Assembly (NCBI GenBank): GCA_027559495.1
Contig: JAMXSV010000003.1
Coordinates: 806,001 to 870,000, forward strand
DNA from: Aurifilum marmelostoma
Lineage: Eukaryota; Ascomycota; Sordariomycetes; Diaporthales; Cryphonectriaceae
Length of the DNA stretch: 64,000 bases
Reading direction: 5' to 3'
Shown here piece after piece: positions 1 to 10,021 of this stretch. The notes under the pieces were generated by a model. That model was not told the DNA's origin, searched no databases, and worked only from the letters and a program-made list of their open reading frames with translations. The position numbers and the translations under genes were made by a program. Every line of letters begins with the position of its first letter. The stretch's first letter is position 1.

Positions 1-1
1 C

Positions 2-565
2 CTCCTCATCACCGCGGGATTCTTCTTCTTCAGCTACGGCTTCTTCGTGCCCATAGACTACATCCCCGTGCAGGCCATCGCCGCAGGCATGAGCACCGAC
101 CTCGCCTCGTACCTGCTGTCCATCCTCAACGCCGGCTCCCTGTTCGGCCGCCTGTTCGCCGGCTTCTTTGGCGACAAGATCGGCCGCTACAACATCTACA
201 TCATCGTCTGCTACCTGTCCGGCCTGTGGATCCTGGCCCTCTGGATCCCCGCCGCGGGCGACGGCGCCCTCATCGCGTTTGCCGTCCTGTTCGGCTTCTT
301 CTCGGGCGCCTACGTCTCCCTCATCACCCCTCTCGTCATGGCCATCTCGCCCTTCCCCGAGCTCGGGTTCCGCGTCGGCATCGTCATGATGCTCTGCGCC
401 TTTGCGGGGCTCACGGCCAACCCTATCAACGGCGCCCTCATCGACGGGCCGACCGGCTGGCTGGCCATCAAGATCTGGTCAGGCGTCTTCTGCGTGGCCG
501 GTGCCTCCTTTGTGCTGCTGGTCAGGGTGAGGCGTGTCGGGTGGAAGTTGGCAGCTGCCTACTAA
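2..565 (+). CDS. MFS transporter, monocarboxylate-porter-like, C-terminal part
   Basis: This is the 3' end of a gene that begins before the window; the open frame runs from base 2 to a TAA at 563-565. The visible ~187 residues hold about six hydrophobic helices. The loop NAGSLFGRLFAGFFGDKIGR matches the MFS inter-helix motif (G-x-x-x-D-[KR]-x-G-[RK]) as seen in fungal monocarboxylate porter (MCT/MCH) families. Family knowledge predicts a 12-helix plasma-membrane carrier for monocarboxylates or a similar small organic solute; the substrate cannot be read from the sequence. The last helix is followed by a short basic tail ending in LAAAY, so the C-terminus looks natural. No intron is visible in this part. 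Confidence 0.85.
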   Translation, partial: LLITAGFFFFSYGFFVPIDYIPVQAIAAGMSTDLASYLLSILNAGSLFGRLFAGFFGDKIGRYNIYIIVCYLSGLWILALWIPAAGDGALIAFAVLFGFFSGAYVSLITPLVMAISPFPELGFRVGIVMMLCAFAGLTANPINGALIDGPTGWLAIKIWSGVFCVAGASFVLLVRVRRVGWKLAAAY

Positions 566-1225
566 GGGAAGGAGGCTGAGACGCGATACCGGGACGGATG
601 ATGATTGTCTTTTGTTTTTCCACATCGGTGTTTTGGGTAAAGAGGGTCATGGCTGAGGGATGGGCGACATTTATAGAATGGGTCAAAGGGATATGCATCT
701 GGGATGAGACAAAATTATGATTATAGGGCAACTGGAGCAATATTGTAGTATTCGCATCTGATAGACTAGGCATTGCTCTCCTCATTCACCAAAAAAAAGA
801 AGAAGAAGAAAAAAAAGACTAATTTTACTCATGATTGCTGCATGTCGCTCCAATCTCTCCAGTGCATGAGATGAACCTGAACCAATGGGGCAAAATGAAA
901 CAAAGTAGAATAAGGTAAAAACAACGATTGAGGATAAATCAAGAACAAAAGCCAGCAAGTAGTGGGAAGTTGAATCCCGGCTACAGTACTGCAAGAGGCG
1001 TGATTGCTATACCAACTCACTATACAGTAAGTATAATTCTGCCAGGGTTCGGGTTCGGTACTTGGCTCCAGCCCGGCGTACCCATCATTGCGCATCACTG
1101 CTCTACATCTCGTTCTGTTCCACGCTCCTACATATCAATCAAAAAAAATTTTGTCAGAGACAACTATCTGGCACAGGCAGGCCTCCATCTCTCTCATCCT
1201 GGTTTCTTTGTCAAACAGGTAAAAG
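566..1225. other. Intergenic: transporter 3' region and ARP gene upstream region
   Basis: There are only short open frames without coding character. Purine-rich (A/G) and T-rich stretches near 788-815 and 1141-1152 are compatible with a 3' UTR and a promoter. No RNA gene or repeat was recognised. Confidence 0.5.
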
Positions 1226-3088
1226 ATGGCGGCCCCGAGCCATTCCCTCCCCCACCGCGCCGTCTCCTCCATCCGCGGCGGCGCGACGGCCACCATCAAC
1301 ACGTCCACCACGTCCGCCTCCGGAGACGCGAGCGGCGGCAGCAATCCGCGCACCCCGCTCCGCGCGATTCCGCCCATGACGCCCACCTTCAGCTCGCCGT
1401 CCAGCCTGCGTGCCGAGGACGAGGTGCTGATCATAGAGCTCGGGGCGCGGCGGGTGCGCGTCGGGTTCGCGGGGGACGCGGCACCCAAGGCGTCTGTGGG
1501 GTGTGGTCCTGAGCAGGCGCGGCGGGTGGGTGATTTTCGGAGGTGGGAGGTGGGCTATGAGGATGGATGGCGCAGGAGGGGGTGGGGAGAGGAGCAGGAG
1601 ATGTGGCGGGCTGATGTGAGGGGGTTGGATCTGGGCTTGGTGGGGGATCGGCTGGAGAGGGCGCTGCGGGAGGCATATAACAGGTAAGGCAGGTCCTGGC
1701 TCGTCGTTCGAGGGAATCCGACGACGGATCATTATTTTTCCTGGCTGGCTGACGTTTGATGGCCGTAATTTGTGTCGTTTAGGTACCTCCTCATCGACTC
1801 CCGCCCGCGGAGGGTTGTCGCTGTGCTGCCGTCTGGGACGCCCGTGCCGCTGCTGGCTACGGCGCTGTCCACGCTCTTCAGCCGGTTCCACACGCCTGCC
1901 GTGTCGCTCATGTCTTCGTCCGTCGCCTGTGCCATCTCAGCTGGTGTGCGGTCGGCGCTGGTTGTGGACATGGGCTGGGCGGAAACCGTCGTCACGGCCG
2001 TGTACGAATACAGGGAGGTACAAAACTCCCGGAGCGTTCGAGCTGGCAAGATGCTGGTGGAGAAAACCCACGACATGCTTGCATCTGCCCTTGGTGGCGA
2101 CCAGGAGGGCGAGGACAGGGCGCAACGCGTGATTTCGTTTGAGGAGTGCGAGGAAGTCGCCACGAGGCTGGCTTGGTGCAAGGCTACTGGCAGTGATACA
2201 CTCTCGCAAGAACAGGAGGAGGGCCTGCCGACGGTCACAGAGCAAGACGAGTCGGAGACATCCCCAACGACAACGCCGCCTACGGCTGCCGAGAGACCAT
2301 CGAGCACCTCAATTCCACTGACCTCAACGGTCCCACCGACGAAACTCAACATGACTTACGACCAGCTTTCCGTTCCCGCCGAGACCACTTTCTTTGACTC
2401 TCAACATCCACCTTCATTCTTTGATGACAACGAGCTGCCTCTGCCGCTCTTGGTATATCGCAGTCTGCTCAAGCTGCCTCTAGATGTTCGGGGCATCTGC
2501 ATGGCCCGCATTATCTTCACTGGAGGATGTTCCAAAGTTATTGGTCTGCGTGGAAGGATCCTCGACGAGGTGAACCAGCTTGTACAGACACATGGCTGGG
2601 ATCCCGTCCAGGGCAAGGGGGTGGATGCCTACAAGGCCAATCCGAAACTACGACGAGGGAGCAGGCAGGCAGGCAGCGACGACTCCGAACCGACGGGTGT
2701 GCCATCACAACAAGAGACCGGCGGGAGTGTAGGGGGCCACGAGCAGGACGGAGTGTGGGTGGACGCGCCGTCAGACGCGCAGCAGGAGCCAGACCCGGTC
2801 GAGGAGCAGATCCGGCAGAGAAAGGGCGAGAAGAAGGGGCTGCAGGGGCAGGTGCGTGCGATCGAGTCCCTCGGGGCGTGGAGCGGGGCGAGCCTGCTCA
2901 GTCTGTTGAAGGTGCCTGCCCTCGCGACCGTCGAGAGGGAAGCGTGGAGGGAGCAAGGCGTCATCGGTGCCTCGCGGCCAGGCGACGTAGACCAGAAGAT
3001 CGCGCAGAGGCAGAGTATGGGCGCCGGAGGGCTGATGAGGAGCGCTGCGGGTGCAAACTGGACATTAGGTGTCTGGGGATACCTGTAG
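1226..3088 (+). CDS. Actin-related protein, ARP10/ARP11 (RO-7) type, dynactin pointed-end subunit
   Basis: There are two exons, 1226-1683 and 1783-3088 (587 residues). The intron has GTAAGG-like donor context, a GCTGAC branch point near 1748 and a TTTAG acceptor. The actin fold is visible but divergent: an N-terminal strand VLIIELGARRVRVGFAGDAA (the actin phosphate-1 region), AAVYE-like strands around SALVVDMGWAETVVTAVYEY (phosphate-2 region), and IIFTGGCSKVIGLRGRILDE (the adenosine-binding GG-x-S region). The family is known to cap the pointed end of the dynactin Arp1 filament and help couple dynein to cargo. In Neurospora such a gene is ro-7. A ~65-residue Ser/Pro/Thr-rich N-terminal extension and acidic linkers make it longer than actin (~375 aa). 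The start ATG at 1226 is the first in frame. ARP10/11 identity is inferred from divergence and length; another ARP is possible. Confidence 0.75.
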
Positions 3089-4058
3089 TCTGTGGTGTTT
3101 TTTTCTTAATGGGCAATGGAAATGGAAGAAGAGATGCAGGAGGAATCAATCGCCTGGCCCAAGACAGATTCTTCTGACATTGGTGAGTTCTCCTTGACAG
3201 AGAGTTCTGTAATCTTGGTCTTCTTGTGTGTCCATCCTTCCCAAGCAGGTATTGGTAAGGTCGAGGCTCTGAGAGAGATGGAAAGCAAAGTCATGCGCTG
3301 TGTATGGCCCTGTGGGAAGGAACATTTTGTCCTGGGGTGATGGGTAGTTCCAGGGCATTTGTCTGAGGGCCGCTGATGTGTGGCAGCAGTCTTCATCTAC
3401 ACCGGGAAGGCACAAGCATCACAGGCAGCCCTATAGGGGAGCACTCTTCCAAATACAGGCAAGGCCTGCTCAGGACAGGCACTCTACCACAGGAAGGCAC
3501 CCCCCATTGTCCCCATCGTGGTCAATAAACATTGGTCTTGATCTTCTATTGATCCACCCTTCTCCAGATTTTGTTGACATCCTCCTCACCACCAAAACAC
3601 CCCCAACCACAACAACATCCCCAACCTTGTCCCTCTTTTTTGATCGCATCCCCTTGTTTTCTGCTCGAGCAATTGGGCCAACAGCTGTATATTGATACCA
3701 CCTGATGTTTTGCTGCCCTGAACGTTCTCCTTGCCTTTCGTTGCAGAGCCTCAGCAGTCACTCACTCCTGTTGTTGGGCCAACTGAAAACCAAACAAAAG
3801 AAGGGATTGAAGGACAAAAGCTCCACCATTGGGTGAACCTGTGAACACTGACGACACGACACCGAACCCTGCGCTGTCTCGGCCACAGTTTGCAGTCTTG
3901 CAGTAAGCTCTCCCTACAGATTTCCTTCACCTTCTTGCCTGCGACGTGCCTTTCACCTGAACTTTCTCTTCTCCCCTCTCCCACCCTTCCTACCACTCCG
4001 CGAACACCCACCTCCTTCTCCTTTGCTGGCCCATCTCCTGGGTTTTGCAGCTCTCGCG
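3089..4058. other. Intergenic and probable spliced 5' leader of the 4059 gene
   Basis: There is no convincing gene in these 970 bases. Just before the next start codon the sequence is pyrimidine-rich. It contains a donor-like GTAAGC at 3903 and an acceptor-like TTTTGCAG ending at 4050, nine bases before the ATG. An intron in the 5' UTR (about 3903-4050) is therefore possible. It would also remove the in-frame upstream ATG at 4023. Confidence 0.4.
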
Positions 4059-7000
4059 ATGGCCCCAACCACGCCTCGAAAGAGGAGCAAGAACCTCTTG
4101 AAGTCGCTGTGGGAGCTTCAGAAGCATGACGTCCCCATGACTGCTGCCACCCTCCTCGAGGTCAAATACCTGCTGCGGAGCTGTCGCAGGTGCACCCTCA
4201 TCGAGATCAGAACACCCAAGCCCCGTGCCAACATTCTCGATCCTATTCCTTTCAACATTGATGATGGCACCATTCCTGAGTTCATTCAGTGCCAGCTTCT
4301 GGATCAGAAACTGATTGACTCACAAAACTACCAGGACACCATTGCTCTCCCTGCTGTACTCTCTGTACTCCAGCTCACCTACACGACAGACGCTCCCAAC
4401 AGGCACTGTGCCTTCCCGACTCAATTCCGCTGGCACTGCTCCCGAACGCACAGAACGCACATCGTCTTTGCATACACGGACATCAGGATGAGGACCAACA
4501 CGTACAGTGTTGAGGAGCTGCTGAATCTGAGAAACATTGCATCTCCGGACTCCATCGCTGCTGTTGCCTTCCGAGACAACGAGCTTGGTATGCCCACCAT
4601 TCACAGTATCTCGTTCCTCTTCTCCTATATGTCTTTGCTCCGCATCCCCGCTGACGGTCTTCTGGTAGCAGAGATGCTCCGCACCAAGTCGCGTACAAGC
4701 TCCCGCAGCTACAACTCGAACACGTCCAACACGAACACGCTGAAGCGTGGTGCCAAGCGCGCCGGTGACGACTCCTCCTCTGCCACGTCGGACGAGGTCA
4801 TCTTCAAGGGAACCATGAGCCGCCGCACTCAGAGGCCTGAGGCTGTCCAACCTGTGCAGATAGTTCAGTCTTCCTCGATTGCCACAACTGACGCCAAGCC
4901 GACTGCTGCTCCGGCCTCCGAGTCTGACCAGGGCGCGGAGTGGAAGTATCAGGGTCGGACCAGCTCTGAGGGCGCCAACAACGAGCCTCTGTCTGCCCCG
5001 ACCGGTGCCAATGCTCAGCAGCACGAGGGTTTCCAGCGCTTCTATAAGGCGGTCGTCTCGCCCACTCACGTTCGTGTCACTGCTGGAGGACGCATCGTTC
5101 CCAACACGCGCAACACGGTCTCTCCCACCGCCAAGCGCCCCAAGGATGGCGAGACGGTTGCCAATGGCAGCCAGCCAGAGCCAACTCCTGCCGCGGCCCC
5201 GAACCAGCCTGTGCCTGTCGTGGGAATGCCCCAACCGATGCAGTTCTTCTATCCTGGCTTTCACCCAGGCATGTCTCCCATTCATCCCATGACTGGTATG
5301 CCCATGCCCATGATGCCCCACGGCTACCCGTTCCCCATGCCAATGCCCAATGCTGCTGCAGCACCTGCTATGCAGGAAGCCTCGCTCAAGGAAAACCAGG
5401 TCAGGCGCGCCGAGGACAAGAGCATGAACGGTGCTTCTGAGTCTGTGCCTGGCAAGACGGAGGTCAAGCTCTCGCCTCCCGAGCACTTCGATCACGGCAG
5501 GCCATTCATGTACAATGGTCAGCAGTGGATGTTCCCCATGTTCCCCTCGCCGTACCCAGGTTACATGGGTATGCCGCCACCTCCAGCCTTCGCGGGCCCT
5601 CCCGTCCCAGGCGCCCCCATGATGATGCCTCCTTCTATGGCCATGGCCTCGATGATGGGACCCATTGGGCCGATGGGACATTTTGGACCACAGTCGCACC
5701 AGGGTGCCACGCAGCCCAACGTGACGGTCCCAGTCTCGTCTCGCCAGTCGACTCCTCAGCCACCCGCCCAGCCTCCCATCTCCTCCATCCGCCCAAGTCA
5801 GATTACCCGGAAGCAGATTGATGGTCTCCGAGCCAACCTCAAGTACCATGAGGACCAGATGCAGTACAACAAGCACCAGATCGACGAGAAGGACATGGAG
5901 AACAAGATCAACCTGCTGCAGGCTGACATTGATCGCTTTGAGCGTGTCTTCAAGGCTCAGTACGAGTACGAGGAGAAGCATTACCCCAAGTCTGAGAGCG
6001 GTCGAGAGTCAGCTCCATCTGCCAAGACATCCCAGTCACAGTCTGAGGAGAGCAAGGCAACCACCATCTCCGCCCACCCTCAGCCCAAGCCGCGGAGGAA
6101 GTTTGCATCTCGCGACTCGATTGGCCTCAACTCGAACAAGAGCAGCACTGCTTCTTACAATGATGAGCCCGGCATTGATCGTCGGCTGATGATGACCACC
6201 GTCAGGAAGACTACCCTGCCCAGCGGTGCTGCTCTTGCGCCTGTCTTCCAGCCTCGCTCCGTGTCAGCCCTCACAGTGCCCGTCAACAAGGATCCAAGCA
6301 AGCACTGGCAGTCAGCCAGGGATGATGAGGGAATCACTCAGGAGCAGCTTGAGGCTGCAGAGAAGAACCTCGTGGCTGCAGGCGCCAAGGCCTGGAACAT
6401 GTCTCATCAGATGCAGGAGCTTGCGAACTCAGCGGCTCAAGGCCAATCAACCCAACACTACCAGAACGGCCTTGGCGAACCTTACCTGGTTGGCACTATC
6501 CCTCAGGACGCGAACCCTTATTCTATTCAGCACCGGATCGAGTACGAGTACAGCCGCAAGCTGACCGACGAAGAGCTGCAAGCTCGCCACCTGTACTGGG
6601 GCAAGGTCCCGCGCCCTGTCGGCCAGGGCTTGCCGAAGTATGACGGCAGAAACTTCTACCCTCCCTCCCCGGCCAAGATCATTCCTTCCAGCGGATCTCC
6701 CCAAGGGCCGAACATGCCTGTTGGTGTGCCCGAGATCGACTATGGGTTCGCACACCAGCATGAGGGTGGGGTTGAGCCACCTGAGGCCGTCGCTCCCAAC
6801 AATGACCTGTTGAAGGTGGGAGACGCCGACGGTGTCAGCCACGACCCGTCCATCAGCCCTTCGCCGTCTTTTGTTAGCCAGGCTGAGGATCAGGTTGAGG
6901 AGTTCGAGAAGGCATTGGCCGAGACCAAGTCCAGCGAGATGGATTCTGAGGGGTCTCACTGCAAGGATGTGAGCGAGACGAGAAGTGCTGACTACCATGA

Positions 7001-7398
7001 TTCGAGAATCAATGGGGCTGCGTATGACTCCCACTCCCAGCACTCTGGTGTCTGCTTCTAACAGCTCGTACAGGTCAAGAATCTGGCACACCATGCTCAA
7101 GCGGGGTCTTACAACCAGCGACGTCCTCCCCGGCACTGTCAGCTCTGCTACTGCCCAGGGCTATCTCCCTCAGTTCTCCGGTCACGCTGCTGCCTCCCTC
7201 AGCCCTACCACCGTTTCTGGTACCATCAGCTCCCCCAGCCGAGGCTCCCCGCCCAAGGATAATGACACTAACACCAATGGTACTTCTACCTTTATGGCTC
7301 AAAAGGTTGTGGAGAATTGTCCTCCAGCTCCCACCGAGCGCCTGTCTGAGACTCTGCTCAACATGGTCGGCATCAAGGCATCCGCTTGGGCTGGTTAG
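4059..7398 (+). CDS. Large low-complexity protein of unknown function, frame broken near its 3' end
   Basis: I do not recognise this protein. The frame from ATG 4059 stops at TAA 7059-7061 after 1000 residues. However, the +1 frame continues with clear coding character (C/T-ending codons, Ser/Thr/Pro-rich, ending in VGIKASAWAG) to TAG at 7396-7398. With a single surplus base removed (for example in GGGG at 7014-7017) the protein would be 1112 residues. In order: a folded N-terminal region of ~220 residues with conserved-looking Cys/Trp/Tyr (RSCRRCTLIEIRTPKPRANI, FRWHCSRTHRTHIVFAYTD); a disordered Ser/Thr/Ala-rich segment; a Met/Pro/Gly-rich region at residues ~390-530; a charged, Gln-rich coiled coil at ~580-640; and a disordered tail. 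This layout suggests a scaffold or an RNA/protein-binding regulator, but that is only inference. No splice pair I tried joins the two frames. Confidence 0.7.
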
Positions 7399-9065
7399 AC
7401 TGCCACTCCAGAATGGCGACTTTATCACCATACCGCTCAGTACGTTCATCTTCAGCCGTCAACAATCACTGTCTCGCCCGCGTTGCCTATCTTTTCGCCA
7501 CTGTCGGATTGCCCCGAGCCTCGACCAGTGTCAATATCAATATTCCATGTCTTCTTGCAGCACGAAAGCCGGTCGCCCAGGTGTTGCGCACACATTGTTG
7601 TTATTCATTTTGTTAAAATATGATAGGGGTGGATTGATATACCTTTTGTCGTTCTGCCATGGAGAGAGAGAAACATTTCGATACGAATGCAAGATGGAGG
7701 CATGTGACTTTGGCCGCCAGCAATATGAGGTTAGGCTGGGCAACTGAGGGGGACTGAACGCGCCACGTGATATCACAGTTCAGGATGATGGGGAAGAATG
7801 TCACAGTCTATTCAATTGCCCACGACTTTGGAGGGAGCATCTCATAGGCAGAAAAAGGCACATCCTCTGATTTTTAGACCGTAGGGCCGTTTAGTTCAAT
7901 AATTGTAGTGACATTCTCCTATCAAATCAGTTGCCGTGCTCCACGGACAAGATCGGTGATGCATCCCATGCAAGGACTGGGTGTTTGATGGTGAATAAGC
8001 ATCTGCATGAGTGTCCTGGAGACTCGAGGAGCGACATACAGCAGCTGAGAAGCTTTGAGGCAAGATCAGCAGCAGCAGCGTGTGTTCGTTCACTGCAGTC
8101 AGGCTAGAGGCCGATTCAGTACTTTCATGGATCAGATCAATGATCATCATTTAGATTTGAGCTACATGCTATCTAGTAGTAAATAGGGACAGTAGGAGAG
8201 GTAAGTGTGCCTCACCATCAAACCTCCAACACCAGGGAAACAGAAATGTTTCTTGAGACTGAACGAGGTCTGCAGGCGAGAGCAGGAGCGGTGATTCAAA
8301 TTTAGTTGCCCCCGCTGGGTTTGCTCTACGCCACGCGTATACCTGACATTAACCATGAGGAGAGGTTGATGAGGAGATTTCCTGGCGAGTTGTTCTACTA
8401 TCGTGTCACGATGAGTCTGCACGCGTGTGGACTTGCCTTGAAGACCTACCTTTGATTACGCTGTCGTGACCACCTTTTTTTGCAGATTGTCGTGACTGGA
8501 AAATAACAGTCATGTTGCTCATGCAGGCAGCGGGGGGGGATGCAGCAGGGCGTGGGAGCTGTGGTGTTAGCAATTGACAAATCAGTGTAGCAAGGGCAGG
8601 GGGAGAGCGCTGCTCTCCTTCAGCCAGGGCGAGCAGGCCGATGGGGCGCTTCGGGAGAACCTCCCATGGATCATTTCACATCGCAGCGGGACGAGCAGCT
8701 GGAGGTTTGTGAAATGGCCATCGAGCAACAAAGGCTCCGTCCTTTTTGTTTTTGCATTGATGTTCTCGTGCTACCATTCCAAGTATGTTCATTCCCCTCC
8801 CGTACCGTTGTGACGCCGGGACCGTGACCAAATGATGTTCGATTGACAAATGCTCGAGGGGTTGGTCTCGCAATTGTCGAATCGTGCGTGCGCGTAATTG
8901 TTCCATCAAAAGACAGCCGGACTGTTTTTGATGTGCGTCCCCGGGTTCCTCCCCACAAGCGCTCAATGGTTCATCCGTGCCGTCAAGGGTATAAGGTGGT
9001 GTGAAGTTGCTTATTTTGTCCTTGTTGGGCGGGAGCGTTGTCAAGTTTGCAAGGTCGACCACTGC
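7399..9065. other. Intergenic region, no gene recognised
   Basis: These 1.67 kb lie between two convergent genes. They contain only short frames of poor codon quality on both strands (for example 84-128 residues on the minus strand). No tRNA, transposon terminus or repeat was recognised. Confidence 0.5.
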
Positions 9066-9657
9066 TTACTGGGCAGCGGTCTTGCCCTTGGCACCAGCCT
9101 CGCGGCCGGCCTTGATGCGCTCCAGGATGGCCTCACGGTCCTTGTCGAGCTTGAGCTTGGTGATGACGACGTTGGACGGGTGGATGCCCAGAGGGACGGA
9201 CTGGCCCGAGGTCTTCTCGCGGGTGACGCGCTCGACGTGGATGACGTACTTGAGGCGGTACACCGAGGTGACCTTGCCCTCCTTGTCCTTGTTGGAACCG
9301 CGGACAATCTGGACCTCGTCGTCCTTGCGGATGGGAATGCTGCGGACCTGTATTTGTGGCGGGGCTTGTCAGTTTGACGAAACATGGAAACGGGAGTGCC
9401 ATTGGTGATGAGAAGCTTTTTCGGAGAGGCAGCGAAAGGGAATACAATAACGTACGTTGTACTTCTCACGGAGCTCCTTGGACAGAGGGGCGCTCATGAT
9501 GTTGCGGCGGATGCTCGAGGGGGCCTCGAAGTGCGCCTTGCGGGACTTGCGCCGCGAGGAGTGGAGGGCTGGGAAAAGCAATCACTGTTAGTTTTTGTGA
9601 AGCAGGAGAACGAGATTCTCATGATATATGGACGCACTCTTCTGAACCTTGGCCATT
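9066..9657 (-). CDS. rpl26: 60S ribosomal protein L26 (uL24)
   Basis: On the minus strand there are three exons: 9639-9657 (19 nt), 9456-9568 and 9066-9347, giving 137 residues. Introns have donors GTGCGT and GTACGT, branch points CTAAC and CTGAC, and CAG acceptors. The product starts MAKVQKTLHSSRRKSRKAHF. It continues with APLSKELREKYN, IPIRKDDEVQIVRGSNKDKE and the KOW motif around GKVTSVYRLKYVIHVERVTR, ending EAGAKGKTAAQ. It closely follows the eukaryotic L26 pattern (yeast 127 aa). The protein binds 25S rRNA near the exit tunnel of the large subunit. The first coding exon of only 19 nt would be missed by simple ORF finding. An upstream, probably untranslated exon is described separately. 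Confidence 0.97.
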
Positions 9658-9811
9658 GTGAGGGATGTTTGTCGCGAGGAACGAGGGTGATCTGGTCGAC
9701 TTTGGGCGTTGATGGCTGAAGGGAAAAAAGTTCACAAAAGAGAAGGTTTTCTGAAATTCTTCTTTTGATGGTGGAGTTGCAGATTCTGCTTGGGAGCACT
9801 CGAAATGTGGA

Positions 9812-10021
9812 CTGCAGGGATTGCTGTTAGTCAGCACCCACAAGTCACAGGGCCCGGAGCTTTCGGCGCTCCTATTCCGGATTCTGCCAAAACCGCTAGC
9901 CTATAAGTAGAAGGCGGCCGGACGCGTGCGCACATGGCCCGTGCGTCTCAGATCCCCAATATATAATGGTGCCGCCCTCACCCCGACTTTGCACCTGTTT
10001 TCATTTGAAAGGCATACTTAC
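9812..10021 (-). other. Probable 5' UTR intron of the L26 gene
   Basis: On the minus strand a perfect donor AAG|GTAAGT lies at 10022/10021. A GCTGACTAAC branch site and CCCTGCAG acceptor end at 9812, giving a 210-nt intron wholly upstream of the L26 ATG at 9657. The exon before it contains a short ATG TCA GAC AAG stretch, which would make a small upstream reading frame. Leader introns are common in fungal ribosomal protein genes. The assignment rests only on splice signals. Confidence 0.5.

Noticed and set aside
4320..5981. 553-codon open frame on the minus strand
   Set aside because: It lies exactly opposite the unknown 1000-residue protein. The composition (Leu/Val/Arg/Gly/His-rich) is the complement of the sense codons and no domain is present.
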